From Plesiocystis pacifica SIR-1 (GTDB taxonomy: Bacteria > Myxococcota_A > Polyangia > Nannocystales > Nannocystaceae), in assembly GCF_000170895.1 (NCBI RefSeq), contig NZ_ABCS01000009.1, forward strand, positions 62,001-126,000: 64,000 bases of DNA, given 5' to 3'. The notes beneath the pieces were generated by a model. It had not been told where the DNA came from. It did not search any database and saw only the letters and a program-made list of their open reading frames with translations. Numbering within the stretch: the stretch's first letter is position 1; each line of letters begins with the position of its first letter. The translations under genes and the position numbers were made by a program. Positions 50,222 to 57,938 of this stretch are shown piece after piece.

Positions 50222-51064
50222 TCAGGCGTCGCTGCGCGCCCACTCGGGCTCGCGCTTTTCGACGAAGGCCATGGTCCCCTCGAGGCCCTCGGGGCTGCGG
50301 ATCTGAATGGCGAAGTCCCGCGCGGCGCGGTCGAGGAGGACCTCGAGGTTCTCGGACAGGGCGGACAGCACCAGGTCCTTGGTCAGCGCCACGGCCCCGG
50401 GGGCGCAGCGGCGGATGTCGGCCAAGGTCGCGGCCAGCCCGGCCTCGAGGGCCTCGGCGTCGGCGTAGCTCTCGTGGGCGATGCCGAGGACCTTGGCCTG
50501 GTCGCCGTCGAGGCGGCCGCCGGTCACGGCCAGGCGCCGGGCCTGGGTCAGCCCGATGCGGCGCACGATGAAGGGCGCGATCTGGGCGGGCACGATGCCC
50601 AGGGAGGTCTCGGGCAGGCGCAGCTTGGCGTCGGCGCGGATCAGGGTCACGTCGGCGACGCAGGCCAGGCCGAAGCCGCCGCCCATGGCCGCGCCCTCGA
50701 CCACGGCGATGACCGCCTGGGGAGCCGCCTCGATGATCGACAGCATGGTCCCGAACTTGCGGTTGCTCGTGGCCATGGCGTCGTCGGGGCCGCCGAGCTC
50801 GTCGGGCGCCGGCAGCATCCGGACCTTGGCCATGTCCTTGACGTCCCCGCCGGCGCAAAAGTGCCCGCCGGCGCCGCGCAGGACCACGGCGCGGATCTGC
50901 GCGCTGTCCTGGATCGCGTCGAACACCGCGACGAGCTCCTCGACCATGGCGAAGCTCATGGCGTTGCGGGCCTTGGGGCGGTTGAGGGTGACGGTCAGCA
51001 CCCAGCCGTCGAGGCTCAGGGCGAGGTGCTCGGTGCTCGGGAGCTCGAAGTCGGCGTCGCGCAT
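50222..51064 (-). CDS. Enoyl-CoA hydratase/isomerase (methylglutaconyl-CoA hydratase-like)
   Basis: 280 residues from ATG 51064. Crotonase-fold motifs: LTVTLNRPKARNAMSFAM, the oxyanion loop GGHFCAGGDVKDMAK, and GAAMGGGFGLACVADVTLIRADAKLRLPETSLGIVPA with the catalytic Glu in LPETSLG. The enzyme adds water to the double bond of the carboxylated enoyl-CoA; in liu pathways this is LiuC. The gene is 5 bp after the acyl-CoA dehydrogenase gene, so the two are tightly linked. Confidence 0.93.
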   Translation of the reverse strand: MRDADFELPSTEHLALSLDGWVLTVTLNRPKARNAMSFAMVEELVAVFDAIQDSAQIRAVVLRGAGGHFCAGGDVKDMAKVRMLPAPDELGGPDDAMATSNRKFGTMLSIIEAAPQAVIAVVEGAAMGGGFGLACVADVTLIRADAKLRLPETSLGIVPAQIAPFIVRRIGLTQARRLAVTGGRLDGDQAKVLGIAHESYADAEALEAGLAATLADIRRCAPGAVALTKDLVLSALSENLEVLLDRAARDFAIQIRSPEGLEGTMAFVEKREPEWARSDA

Positions 51065-51069
51065 GACCT

Positions 51070-52233
51070 TCAGCCCTTCTTGCGCTTGGGCAGGGTGCCC
51101 GAGAGCTTGGCGATGATGCCCATCATGATCTCGTCCGCGCCGCCGCCGATCGCGACCAGGCGAGCGTCGCGGTAGGCCCGGTTGATCGGGGTCTCCATCA
51201 TGTAGCCCATGCCGCCGTGGAACTGCACGCACCAGTCGCCGACCTCGCGGCACAGCCGGCCGCTCTTGAGCTTGCACATCGAGGCCAGCTTGGTGACGTC
51301 CTTGCCGCTGACGTAGAGCTCGGTCGCTCGGTAGACCAGGGCGCGCAGGGCCTCGAGCTCGGTCTCGAGCTCGGCGAGCTTGAAGTGCACCCACTGGTTG
51401 TCGAGGATGGATTGGCCAAAGGCCTTGCGCTGGCGCGTGTACTCGACGGTCATCTCGAGCATGCGCTCGATGGAGCGGACCGAGTTGGCCGCGCCCCACA
51501 GCCGCTCCTCCTGGAACTGCATCATCTGGTAGACGAAGCCGAAGCCCTCCTGGCCGATGACGTAGCGCTGGGGCACGCGCACGTCCTCGAAGAAGATCTG
51601 CGCCGTGTCCGAGGCGCGCATGCCCAGCTTGTCGAGCTTGGTCGAGCGGTCGACCCCCTTTGCGTCCATGGGGATGATGACCAGGCTCTTGGACTTGTGC
51701 GGGGCCACGCCCTCGACGGTGTTGACCAGGGTGCACATCCAGTCGGCCTGGAAGCCGTTGGTGATCCACATCTTGCCGCCGTTGATGACGAAGTCGTCGC
51801 CGTCGCGGCGGGCGTGGGTCTTGGTCGAGGCCACGTCCGAGCCGGCCCCGACCTCGGACACGCCGATGCAGCCGACCAGGTCGCCAGCGATGCTCGGCTC
51901 GAGGAACTCCTTGCGCAGCTCGGCCGAGCCGAAGCGGGCCAGGGCAGGGGTGCACATGTCGGTCTGCACGCCGATCGCCAGGGGCACGCCGCCGCAGTCG
52001 ATGTTGGCGAGCTCCTCGGCCATGGCGATGGTGTAGGAGTAGTCGAGGCCCGCGCCGCCGTGCTCCTCGGGGTACTTGAGGCCCAGCAGGCCCTGCTCGC
52101 CGAACAGCTTGAACACTTCGTGAGCCGGGAAGGCGCCGGCCTGCTCCCACTCCTCCACCCGAGGGTTGATGTGCTTTTCGATGATCTGATTGACGGTCTT
52201 GCGGATGAGCGCGTGCTCTTCGGTGAACTTCAT
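51070..52233 (-). CDS. Acyl-CoA dehydrogenase
   Basis: 387 residues. It follows the family from MKFTEEHALIRKTVNQII through GCIGVSEVGAGSDVASTKTHARRDGDDFVINGGKMWITNG (FAD/substrate region) and GFGFVYQMMQFQEERLW to QFHGGMGYM and the C-terminal ADEIMMGIIAKL. Dehydrogenation of a branched acyl-CoA such as isovaleryl- or citronellyl-CoA is likely from the operon. The beta-carboxylase subunit is encoded 49 bp upstream, the hydratase 5 bp downstream. Confidence 0.95.
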   Translation of the reverse strand: MKFTEEHALIRKTVNQIIEKHINPRVEEWEQAGAFPAHEVFKLFGEQGLLGLKYPEEHGGAGLDYSYTIAMAEELANIDCGGVPLAIGVQTDMCTPALARFGSAELRKEFLEPSIAGDLVGCIGVSEVGAGSDVASTKTHARRDGDDFVINGGKMWITNGFQADWMCTLVNTVEGVAPHKSKSLVIIPMDAKGVDRSTKLDKLGMRASDTAQIFFEDVRVPQRYVIGQEGFGFVYQMMQFQEERLWGAANSVRSIERMLEMTVEYTRQRKAFGQSILDNQWVHFKLAELETELEALRALVYRATELYVSGKDVTKLASMCKLKSGRLCREVGDWCVQFHGGMGYMMETPINRAYRDARLVAIGGGADEIMMGIIAKLSGTLPKRKKG

Positions 52234-52282
52234 CGTGGACTCCTGACTGGGGCGTGGGGGGCCAAAAGAGAGGGAGCGGCGG

Positions 52283-53923
52283 CTAGAGGCGCGCGACGCC
52301 GAAGGTGTTGGGCGAGAGGGTTCGAGACTGGGCTTCGCGGCAGGTCGCCAGGGCCATGGCCAGGACCTTGCGGCTGTCGCGGGGGTCGATGATGCCGTCG
52401 TCCCACAGCCTCGCCGTGGCGAACAGGGCGTTGGACTCGGACTCGATCCGCTTGACCAGGACCTCGCGCATCTTGGCGACGTTCTCGTCGCGGGCGGCAC
52501 GAGCCGCGTCGTCGAGCAGGTGGTCCGTGGCGGCGAACTTGGCCTTGGTGATGATCTCCATGACCATGCCGATCTGCTCGGCGCCCATGACCGCGACCTT
52601 GGAGTTGGGCCAGGCGAAGATGAAGCGCGGGTCGAAGGCCCGGCCGCACATGCCGTAGTTGCCCGCGCCGTAGCCCCCGCCGACGAGCAGGGTCAGCTGG
52701 GGCACGGTCGCGTTGGCCACGGCCTGGATCATCTTGGCGCCGTGCTTGACCGCGCCGCGCTGCTCCACGGCCTTGCCGACCATGTAGCCCGTGGTGTTCT
52801 GGAGGTAGAGGATCGGGATGTTCGACTGGCAGCACAGCTGGATGAACTGCGCGGCCTTGCACGAGCCCTCGGGCATGATCGGGCCGGCGTTGGCGATGAT
52901 GCCGACGCCGTGGCCCTCGATGGCCGCGTGGCCGCAGACCGTGTCGCTGCCCCAGCGGGCCTTGAACTCGAGGAAGTCCGAGCCGTCGACCAGGCGGGCG
53001 ATGAGCTCGCGGATGTCCCAGGGGATGCGCGGGTCAGGCGGGACCAGGCCACACAATTCTTCGGCGTCGTAGCGCGGGGGCGCGAAGCTCCGGGGCGCGC
53101 TCGGCTGGCCGTCGCTGTCCCAGTCGAGCTTGGCGAGGAGCTCCCGGGCCAGGGCGATGCCGTGGGCGTCGTCCTCGGCGACGTACTCGGCCAGGCCCGA
53201 GGTCTCGGCGTGCATGGCCGCGCCGCCGAGCTCCTCGTCGCTCGCTTCTTCACCAATGGCGGCTTTGACCAGGGGCGGGCCGGCGAGGAAGACCTTGGCC
53301 CGGTCGCGGACCATGATCACGTAGTCGCTCAGGCCCGGCAGGTAGGCGCCGCCGGCCGTCGACGAGCCGTGGACCACGGTGAGCTGCGGCAGGCCCATGG
53401 CCGAGGCCCGCGCCATGTTGCAGAACACCTTGCCGCCCTCGACGAAGAGCTCGCTTTGGTAGTTGAGGTTGGCCCCGCCGCTCTCGACCATGGAGATCGA
53501 GGGCAGCTTGTTCTCGACGGCGATGCGCTGGGCCCGGAGGCTCTTTTGCAGGCCCATGGGGGCGATCGAGCCGCCCTTGATGGCGCTGTCGTTGGCCGTG
53601 ACCATGCAGCGCACCCCGGACACGAAGCCGACGCCCGTGATGTTGCCGCCGCCCAGGGTGTCCTTGCGGCCGTTGTCGTCGTGCATCTTGAACCCGGCGA
53701 GGGTCGAGAGCTCGAGGAAGGGGCTGCCGGGGTCGAGGAGCCGAGCGACGCGCTCGCGCGGGGTCAGCTGGCCGCGCTTTTCGAACTTCTTGCGCTTGGC
53801 CTCGCCGTGGGCGGCGACCTTGGCCTCGAGGGCGCGGAAGGCCTCGACGAGGGCGAGCATTTCGGCGCGCTGGGCCTGGTAGGCCTCGCCGCGCGTGTCG
53901 AGGGTGCTGCGCAGGACCGCCAT
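52283..53923 (-). CDS. Acyl-CoA carboxylase beta subunit (carboxyltransferase), MCC/GCC type
   Basis: 546 residues. The two crotonase-like halves are visible: QLTPRERVARLLDPGSPFLELS, GGGNITGVGFVSGVRCMVTANDS, and GIIANAGPIMPEGSCKAAQFIQLCCQSNIPILYLQNTTGYMVG, GGGYGAGNYGMCGRAFDPRFIFAWPNSKVAVMG. The LCCQ...LQNTTGFMVG pattern and Gly-Asn-Tyr-Gly-Met-Cys-Gly match the 3-methylcrotonyl and geranyl-CoA carboxylases rather than propionyl-CoA carboxylase. The start ATG shares one base with the preceding SDR stop (TGATG). Its alpha partner is encoded downstream. Confidence 0.95.
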   Translation of the reverse strand: MAVLRSTLDTRGEAYQAQRAEMLALVEAFRALEAKVAAHGEAKRKKFEKRGQLTPRERVARLLDPGSPFLELSTLAGFKMHDDNGRKDTLGGGNITGVGFVSGVRCMVTANDSAIKGGSIAPMGLQKSLRAQRIAVENKLPSISMVESGGANLNYQSELFVEGGKVFCNMARASAMGLPQLTVVHGSSTAGGAYLPGLSDYVIMVRDRAKVFLAGPPLVKAAIGEEASDEELGGAAMHAETSGLAEYVAEDDAHGIALARELLAKLDWDSDGQPSAPRSFAPPRYDAEELCGLVPPDPRIPWDIRELIARLVDGSDFLEFKARWGSDTVCGHAAIEGHGVGIIANAGPIMPEGSCKAAQFIQLCCQSNIPILYLQNTTGYMVGKAVEQRGAVKHGAKMIQAVANATVPQLTLLVGGGYGAGNYGMCGRAFDPRFIFAWPNSKVAVMGAEQIGMVMEIITKAKFAATDHLLDDAARAARDENVAKMREVLVKRIESESNALFATARLWDDGIIDPRDSRKVLAMALATCREAQSRTLSPNTFGVARL

Positions 53924-54861
53924 CAGCCGGCCTCCCCTTCGCCCGCCTCGTTGATCGGCAGCCCGGCGAGCTTCGAGAGGTCCGCGGACAGGGTGTTGCG
54001 GTGAAAGCCCGCGAAGGCCTTGGACTTGTCGTGGTCGGGCATCGGCCAGTGGTGGGGCATGAGCGGCGCGCCGCCGTCGACTTGCAAGGTCGCGCCGTTG
54101 ATGAAGGCCGCGGCCGGGGACAGCAAAAAGCAGATCGCCGCGGACACCTCGGCCTCGCTGCCCAGGCGCTTGAGGGGCACGGCCTTGGCGAGCATGGGGA
54201 TCATCGCCCGGACCGCGTCGGGGTAGGTCTCCATGCCCGAGCTGGCGATCCACCCGGGCTGGATGGCGTTGACGCGCACGCCGGACTTGGCCCACTCGAG
54301 GGCCGCGGTCTGGGTCAGGTTGACCATGCCGGCCCGCGCCGCGCCGGAGTGGCCCATGCCGGGCATGCCGTTGCGCATGTCGGCGACGATGTTGACGATG
54401 GCCCCGCCGTGCTTGCGTAGGTGCTGGCTGTAGAGCTCTCGGGCCATCAAGAAGCCGCCGACCAAGTTGGTGCGCACGACGGTCTCGAAGCCCTTTTGGT
54501 TGATGGCCTCGAGGGGCGCGGGGTACTGGCCGCCGGCGTTGTTGACCAGGCCGTGGACGCGGCCCCGACTTTGACCTTGGCCATGCTCGGCCCGGTCCGC
54601 GAGGATCGCCTTGATGGTGTCGCGGACCCCGGCCTCATCGCGGATGTCCTGAGCGTGGAAGCTGACCGATCCGTCGTCTGCTTGGATCTCGGCGGCGACG
54701 GTCTCGAGCTTGGCGACCTTGCGCCCGAGCAAGACCACGTGGGCGCCGAGGCTGGCGAGCTCGTGGGCGGTGGCTCGGCCGATGCCGCTGCCGCCCCCGG
54801 TCACGATGAAGGTCTGATCGGCGAAGAGCTTGGGGTGAAAGATGGAGCGGTAGTGGCTCAT
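53923..54861 (-). CDS. SDR-family trans-2-enoyl-CoA reductase-like protein
   Basis: 312 residues. The cofactor motif is TGGGSGIGRATAHEL and NNAGGQY follows. At the usual Tyr-x-x-x-Lys the sequence reads GMGHSGAARAGMVNLTQTAALEWAKSGVRVNAIQPG, which lacks the Tyr and matches the peroxisomal trans-2-enoyl-CoA reductase (PECR) family, where the same HSGAARAG stretch is found. It probably reduces an enoyl-CoA double bond with NADPH. It overlaps the TetR gene by 4 bp (ATGA) and its stop overlaps the carboxylase beta start. Confidence 0.9.
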   Translation of the reverse strand: MSHYRSIFHPKLFADQTFIVTGGGSGIGRATAHELASLGAHVVLLGRKVAKLETVAAEIQADDGSVSFHAQDIRDEAGVRDTIKAILADRAEHGQGQSRGRVHGLVNNAGGQYPAPLEAINQKGFETVVRTNLVGGFLMARELYSQHLRKHGGAIVNIVADMRNGMPGMGHSGAARAGMVNLTQTAALEWAKSGVRVNAIQPGWIASSGMETYPDAVRAMIPMLAKAVPLKRLGSEAEVSAAICFLLSPAAAFINGATLQVDGGAPLMPHHWPMPDHDKSKAFAGFHRNTLSADLSKLAGLPINEAGEGEAG

Positions 54862-55550
54862 GGGGATGCCGTCGTGGGTTGGGAGGAGGCGGGCAGGGGG
54901 ACGAGCTCGTCGACGCGGGCGGGGCTCGAGCCGAGGCCGCGGAGCAAAAAGCGGGTCGCGTGGGCGAGGGTCTGGGCCGGGGGCGCGGGGCGTTGCCAGA
55001 CCAGGGACTCGAACAGGAGATCGTCGAGCAGGGCGAGGGCGAGGTGGGCCGCCATGTGCGGATCGTCCAGGGAGAAGCTCCCGTCGGTCCGCCCCTCGGC
55101 GAGCAGCTGGGTCAGCGGGCGCGAGAGGGTCTCGCGGCCCTCGGACCAGATCCGCTCGACCTCCTCGGACGAGCTCGCCTGGCGCAGGACCCGGACCATG
55201 GGGACGTGCTCGGCCATGGTCGCGTGGATCCGGGCCAGACCCCGCGCGAGGCGCACGTCGGCGGGCTGGCTGCGGTCCGTGGCGCTCTCGTCGAAGGCCG
55301 CGAGGTAGTGCTGGAGGACCTCGCCGCGCAGGTAGGGCAGCAGGGCCTGCTTGCCCTTGAAGTACAGGTAGAAGGTCCCTTGGGCCACGCCGACCTCGCG
55401 GACGATGGCGGACACGCTGGTCTGTTCGAAGCCCCGCTCGAGGAACAGGCGCTTGGCCGTGGCGAGGATCTGTCGCCGCCGGCTGACCTTCTTGGGCTCG
55501 GCGGGGTCTGCGTGACCTGCGCCAAGCTCAACTGACTGACTGTCAGTCAC
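54858..55550 (-). CDS. TetR-family repressor of the acyl-CoA operon
   Basis: 230 residues from GTG 55550 (VTDSQSVELG). The N-terminal HTH is RRRQILATAKRLFLERGFEQTSVSAIVREVGVAQGTFYLYFKGKQALL, the usual TetR start. The ligand domain is helical and variable. An open frame to 55604 exists, but it would place the promoter and operator inside the gene. The gene heads an operon of eight or nine enzymes, and a perfect 17-bp palindrome overlaps its start, so it very probably represses the whole operon and itself in response to an acyl-CoA. Confidence 0.92.
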   Translation of the reverse strand: MTDSQSVELGAGHADPAEPKKVSRRRQILATAKRLFLERGFEQTSVSAIVREVGVAQGTFYLYFKGKQALLPYLRGEVLQHYLAAFDESATDRSQPADVRLARGLARIHATMAEHVPMVRVLRQASSSEEVERIWSEGRETLSRPLTQLLAEGRTDGSFSLDDPHMAAHLALALLDDLLFESLVWQRPAPPAQTLAHATRFLLRGLGSSPARVDELVPLPASSQPTTASP

Positions 55551-55586
55551 CTCGGGGAGAGTGCCGATCCCGCGGGGGGATGTCAA
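55533..55586 (-). promoter_or_regulatory. TetR promoter and overlapping operator
   Basis: On the minus strand: TTGACA (55581-55586), 17-bp spacer, CACTCT (55558-55563), then 7 nt to the GTG start, a complete leaderless promoter. The 17-bp perfect palindrome TGACTGACTGTCAGTCA (55533-55549) starts at the transcription start and covers the first codons, so a bound TetR dimer would block initiation. Confidence 0.8.
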
Positions 55587-55680
55587 CGGTGTTCCGGGCC
55601 TCAATCCGCCCGTCGAGGGCGCCGATGGCGGAGCACTCTGCGCTCTTCACAGCCCCGAGCGCTCCGCTACACTCCGCCCG

Positions 55681-55842
55681 ATGGCGGCTGCCAAGTACGA
55701 CCCCAACCTCGAGCTCAACCCCTCCAAGATGATCCTGGCCACGGTCATCTTCGTCGCGCTCGGCATCGGCACCGTCGGCATGATCGTCTTTGACCTCGTG
55801 CCCACCGGCACCAACTCGGGCGCCGAAGCGGCGGCCGAGTGA
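55681..55842 (+). CDS. Tiny single-pass membrane protein
   Basis: 53 residues from ATG 55681, which has TACACT 7 nt upstream. It is basic and polar at the start (MAAAKYDPNLELNPSK), has one transmembrane helix (MILATVIFVALGIGTVGMIVF) and a short acidic Ala tail. No family is recognised. The stop overlaps the start of the Cys-rich lipoprotein gene (GTGA), so the pair is translationally coupled. Too small for most gene finders. Confidence 0.7.
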   Translation: MAAAKYDPNLELNPSKMILATVIFVALGIGTVGMIVFDLVPTGTNSGAEAAAE

Positions 55843-56297
55843 GCTCCCGGCCGAGCTGGGCGCTGTGCGTGATGCTGGCCGGGCTGGTCGGCGTCGCGGC
55901 GTGCAAGAACGACAAGGGCCCGGGCGACGTGCCCAAGGGCGACGCGGCTGGTTCGCCGGGCTCGACCCCGGTCGTCGAAGATCCCGGCGTCGAGCCGGAC
56001 GCCCAGCCGATGATCCCCGACAGCGAGCCCGAGCCAGCCGCGGAGGCGGGCGGCGAGGCGGAGCCGGCCATCGACACGACCACCACCGTCGTCGTCGGCG
56101 ACGCGCCCTGCAAGGACGACTCGGACTGCGTGCCGGCGACTTGCTGCCACCCCACGGCGTGCACCAACCCCCACGACGCGCCGGACTGCTCGGCCACGAG
56201 CTGCACCATGAGCTGCGAGATCGGGACCCTCGACTGCTTCGGCGGGTGCCTGTGCCAGGACGGCAAGTGTGCCGCCAAGCAGTGGACGCCCTCCTGA
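55839..56297 (+). CDS. Cys-rich lipoprotein
   Basis: 152 residues. The GTG start overlaps the previous stop, and the signal ends in LVGVAAC with the lipidation Cys. A long Pro/Glu/Gly/Asp linker follows, then a compact domain with eleven Cys (PCKDDSDCVPATCCHP to GGCLCQDGKCAAK), resembling the small disulfide-rich knots of secreted myxobacterial proteins. It is envelope-located. It is followed after 48 bp by a pseudokinase gene. No specific function can be assigned. Confidence 0.75.
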   Translation: MSSRPSWALCVMLAGLVGVAACKNDKGPGDVPKGDAAGSPGSTPVVEDPGVEPDAQPMIPDSEPEPAAEAGGEAEPAIDTTTTVVVGDAPCKDDSDCVPATCCHPTACTNPHDAPDCSATSCTMSCEIGTLDCFGGCLCQDGKCAAKQWTPS

Positions 56298-56345
56298 GAA
56301 TCCAAATCTAGCTGACGCCGAGCTGGATCTGCGACACTGGGTCCC

Positions 56346-57209
56346 GTGAGCGAGGCCCGGACCATCGGCGGCTACACCCTCGGCGAGCGCCTGGGGGAGG
56401 GCCACGGCGGCTCGGTGCACGCGGCGGAGAAGGACGGCGAGGCCGTGGCCCTGCGCCTGCTCGGCGAGCGCCTCGACGGGCCTCGGGCCCGAGAGGCGCG
56501 GATCCTCGCCCGGCGCATCCACCCTTGCGTGGCGCGCCTGCTCGACAGCGGCCTCGACGAGGCCTGCACCGACCACGGCGAGGCGGGCACGGCCTACCTG
56601 GTCACCGAGCTGTGCACCGGCCCCTCCCTCGACGCCTGGCTGCGCGCGAAGCCCCGGGACTGGCGGGCGATCGTGTCGGTGTTCGTGGACGTAGGCGAGG
56701 GCTTGGCCGTCGCGCATGTCCGCGGCCTCACCCATCGCAACTTCAAGGCCGGCAACGTGCTCTTTGCGACCGAGGCCGACGCCGAGGACGAGGACGCCCG
56801 GCCGCGCATCGTCGACTTCGCCCTGCCGCACATCCCCGAAGACGCGGCGCCGGGCCACCTCGCGCCGGAGCTCGGCTCCGGCAAGCCGGCGACGGCCGCG
56901 AGCGATCAGTACGCCTACGCCTCGGCGCTCTTGCAGGCCCTCGACGGCAAGACCACGCGGCTGACCGGGGGCAAGCCGACGGACGCGATCCTGGATCCGC
57001 TCATGCGGGCCCTGGCGACGAACCCGGGCAAGCGCTGGGGGGACCTGCACGACCTGGTCGCGAAGCTGCGGCGGGCGATCGGGGAGGAGACGGAGGTGGT
57101 CGCGAAGGAGGATGAGGCGGCGCCGAACCGGCGGCGGGTGTGGTTGTTGTTGGGGTTGTTGATCGCGGCGGCGACCATGGCCGGTGGCGCGTTCGCGGGG
57201 TGGTATTGA
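56346..57209 (+). CDS. Membrane-anchored pseudokinase (Ser/Thr kinase-like)
   Basis: 287 residues, start GTG 7 nt after GACACT. The fold is that of a protein kinase (GYTLGERLGEGHGGSV, APEL), but the catalytic residues are lost: the ATP-binding Lys is Arg37 (VALRLL), the HRD Asp is Asn132 (HRNFKAGN), and DFG is DFA (157-159). It therefore should not phosphorylate and may act as a scaffold or regulator of active kinases. A single helix near the C-terminus (VWLLLGLLIAAATMAGGAFAGW) anchors it in the membrane. It lies after the Cys-rich lipoprotein gene. Confidence 0.85.
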   Translation: MSEARTIGGYTLGERLGEGHGGSVHAAEKDGEAVALRLLGERLDGPRAREARILARRIHPCVARLLDSGLDEACTDHGEAGTAYLVTELCTGPSLDAWLRAKPRDWRAIVSVFVDVGEGLAVAHVRGLTHRNFKAGNVLFATEADAEDEDARPRIVDFALPHIPEDAAPGHLAPELGSGKPATAASDQYAYASALLQALDGKTTRLTGGKPTDAILDPLMRALATNPGKRWGDLHDLVAKLRRAIGEETEVVAKEDEAAPNRRRVWLLLGLLIAAATMAGGAFAGWY

Positions 57210-57290
57210 GCCAGACCACCTCCACTCCGGATAGTCTGGTCCCGATCTCACGCACACGCAGGTACTCGAGAGGCCTACGACAAGCCTCCC

Positions 57291-57938
57291 ATGAACATCT
57301 TCCGGTCCGCAACACTCACTCTTGCTTTGTCATGCCTCTCCATGGCCGCCTGTGGGCCGGATCTCAAGGAGGGGCCGGATGGTGACCCTTGCACGGATGC
57401 TTGCTTGGTAGGAGAAAGCGCAGTTCTCTGCGAATTGAACGCTGGCAACATTCAAATTCTGTGTGCGCCCAGCGTCGCGGTCGCGTCCTTGTCCTGCTCC
57501 GAAGCGGGGGGTGTCGCCAAAGCGGTTGACGTATGTCCTCTGGGTGGAGGGGACGATGAAGCAGGCGAGGGCGAAGACGGCTCTGAGCAGTCGAGTTGGA
57601 GCCCCTCCGAGCTCGTCGAACTCGACATCGAGTCGGGAGTCTTCGTGATCGACTTGGAGGCCCTAGAAGAGTTGAAGCGCGATCCAACGCCTTTGTTTCA
57701 AGAGAAGACCCACCTCGGTCTCGTCGAAGACGGTCGTTATCGGGTGACGCGCATGGGCCCCTTGGGAGCGGCGATGGGGTGGGAGGTCGGAGACGTCCTC
57801 ATCACCCTCAACGGGTACGAGATCCGAGGCTTGGACAGCTTCTCGAATGTTCTGGAGCTCATCGAGGGAGAGTCCGAGTTTCAGCTCAACGGGATGCGCG
57901 GTGAAGAGGTCATGGTACTCTCGTATCGAGTCGAATGA
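57291..57938 (+). CDS. PDZ-domain lipoprotein
   Basis: 215 residues. The signal ends in SMAAC for lipidation. The mature N-terminal part has several Cys (DPCTDACL, VLCELN, ILCAP, LSCSE, DVCPLG) and an acidic linker. Residues about 130-215 read VTRMGPLGAAMGWEVGDVLITLNGYEIRGLDSFSNVLELI, a PDZ core like that of type II secretion GspC, a peptide-binding module. Composition is less GC-rich than the surroundings. The stop overlaps the next gene as ATGA, so it is probably a partner of the gluzincin protease. Confidence 0.8.
   Translation: MNIFRSATLTLALSCLSMAACGPDLKEGPDGDPCTDACLVGESAVLCELNAGNIQILCAPSVAVASLSCSEAGGVAKAVDVCPLGGGDDEAGEGEDGSEQSSWSPSELVELDIESGVFVIDLEALEELKRDPTPLFQEKTHLGLVEDGRYRVTRMGPLGAAMGWEVGDVLITLNGYEIRGLDSFSNVLELIEGESEFQLNGMRGEEVMVLSYRVE

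Noticed and set aside
54858..55604. Longer TetR protein starting at TTG 55604
   Set aside because: This would place the TTGACA/CACTCT promoter and the palindromic operator inside the coding region; the GTG at 55550 fits the promoter and family length better.
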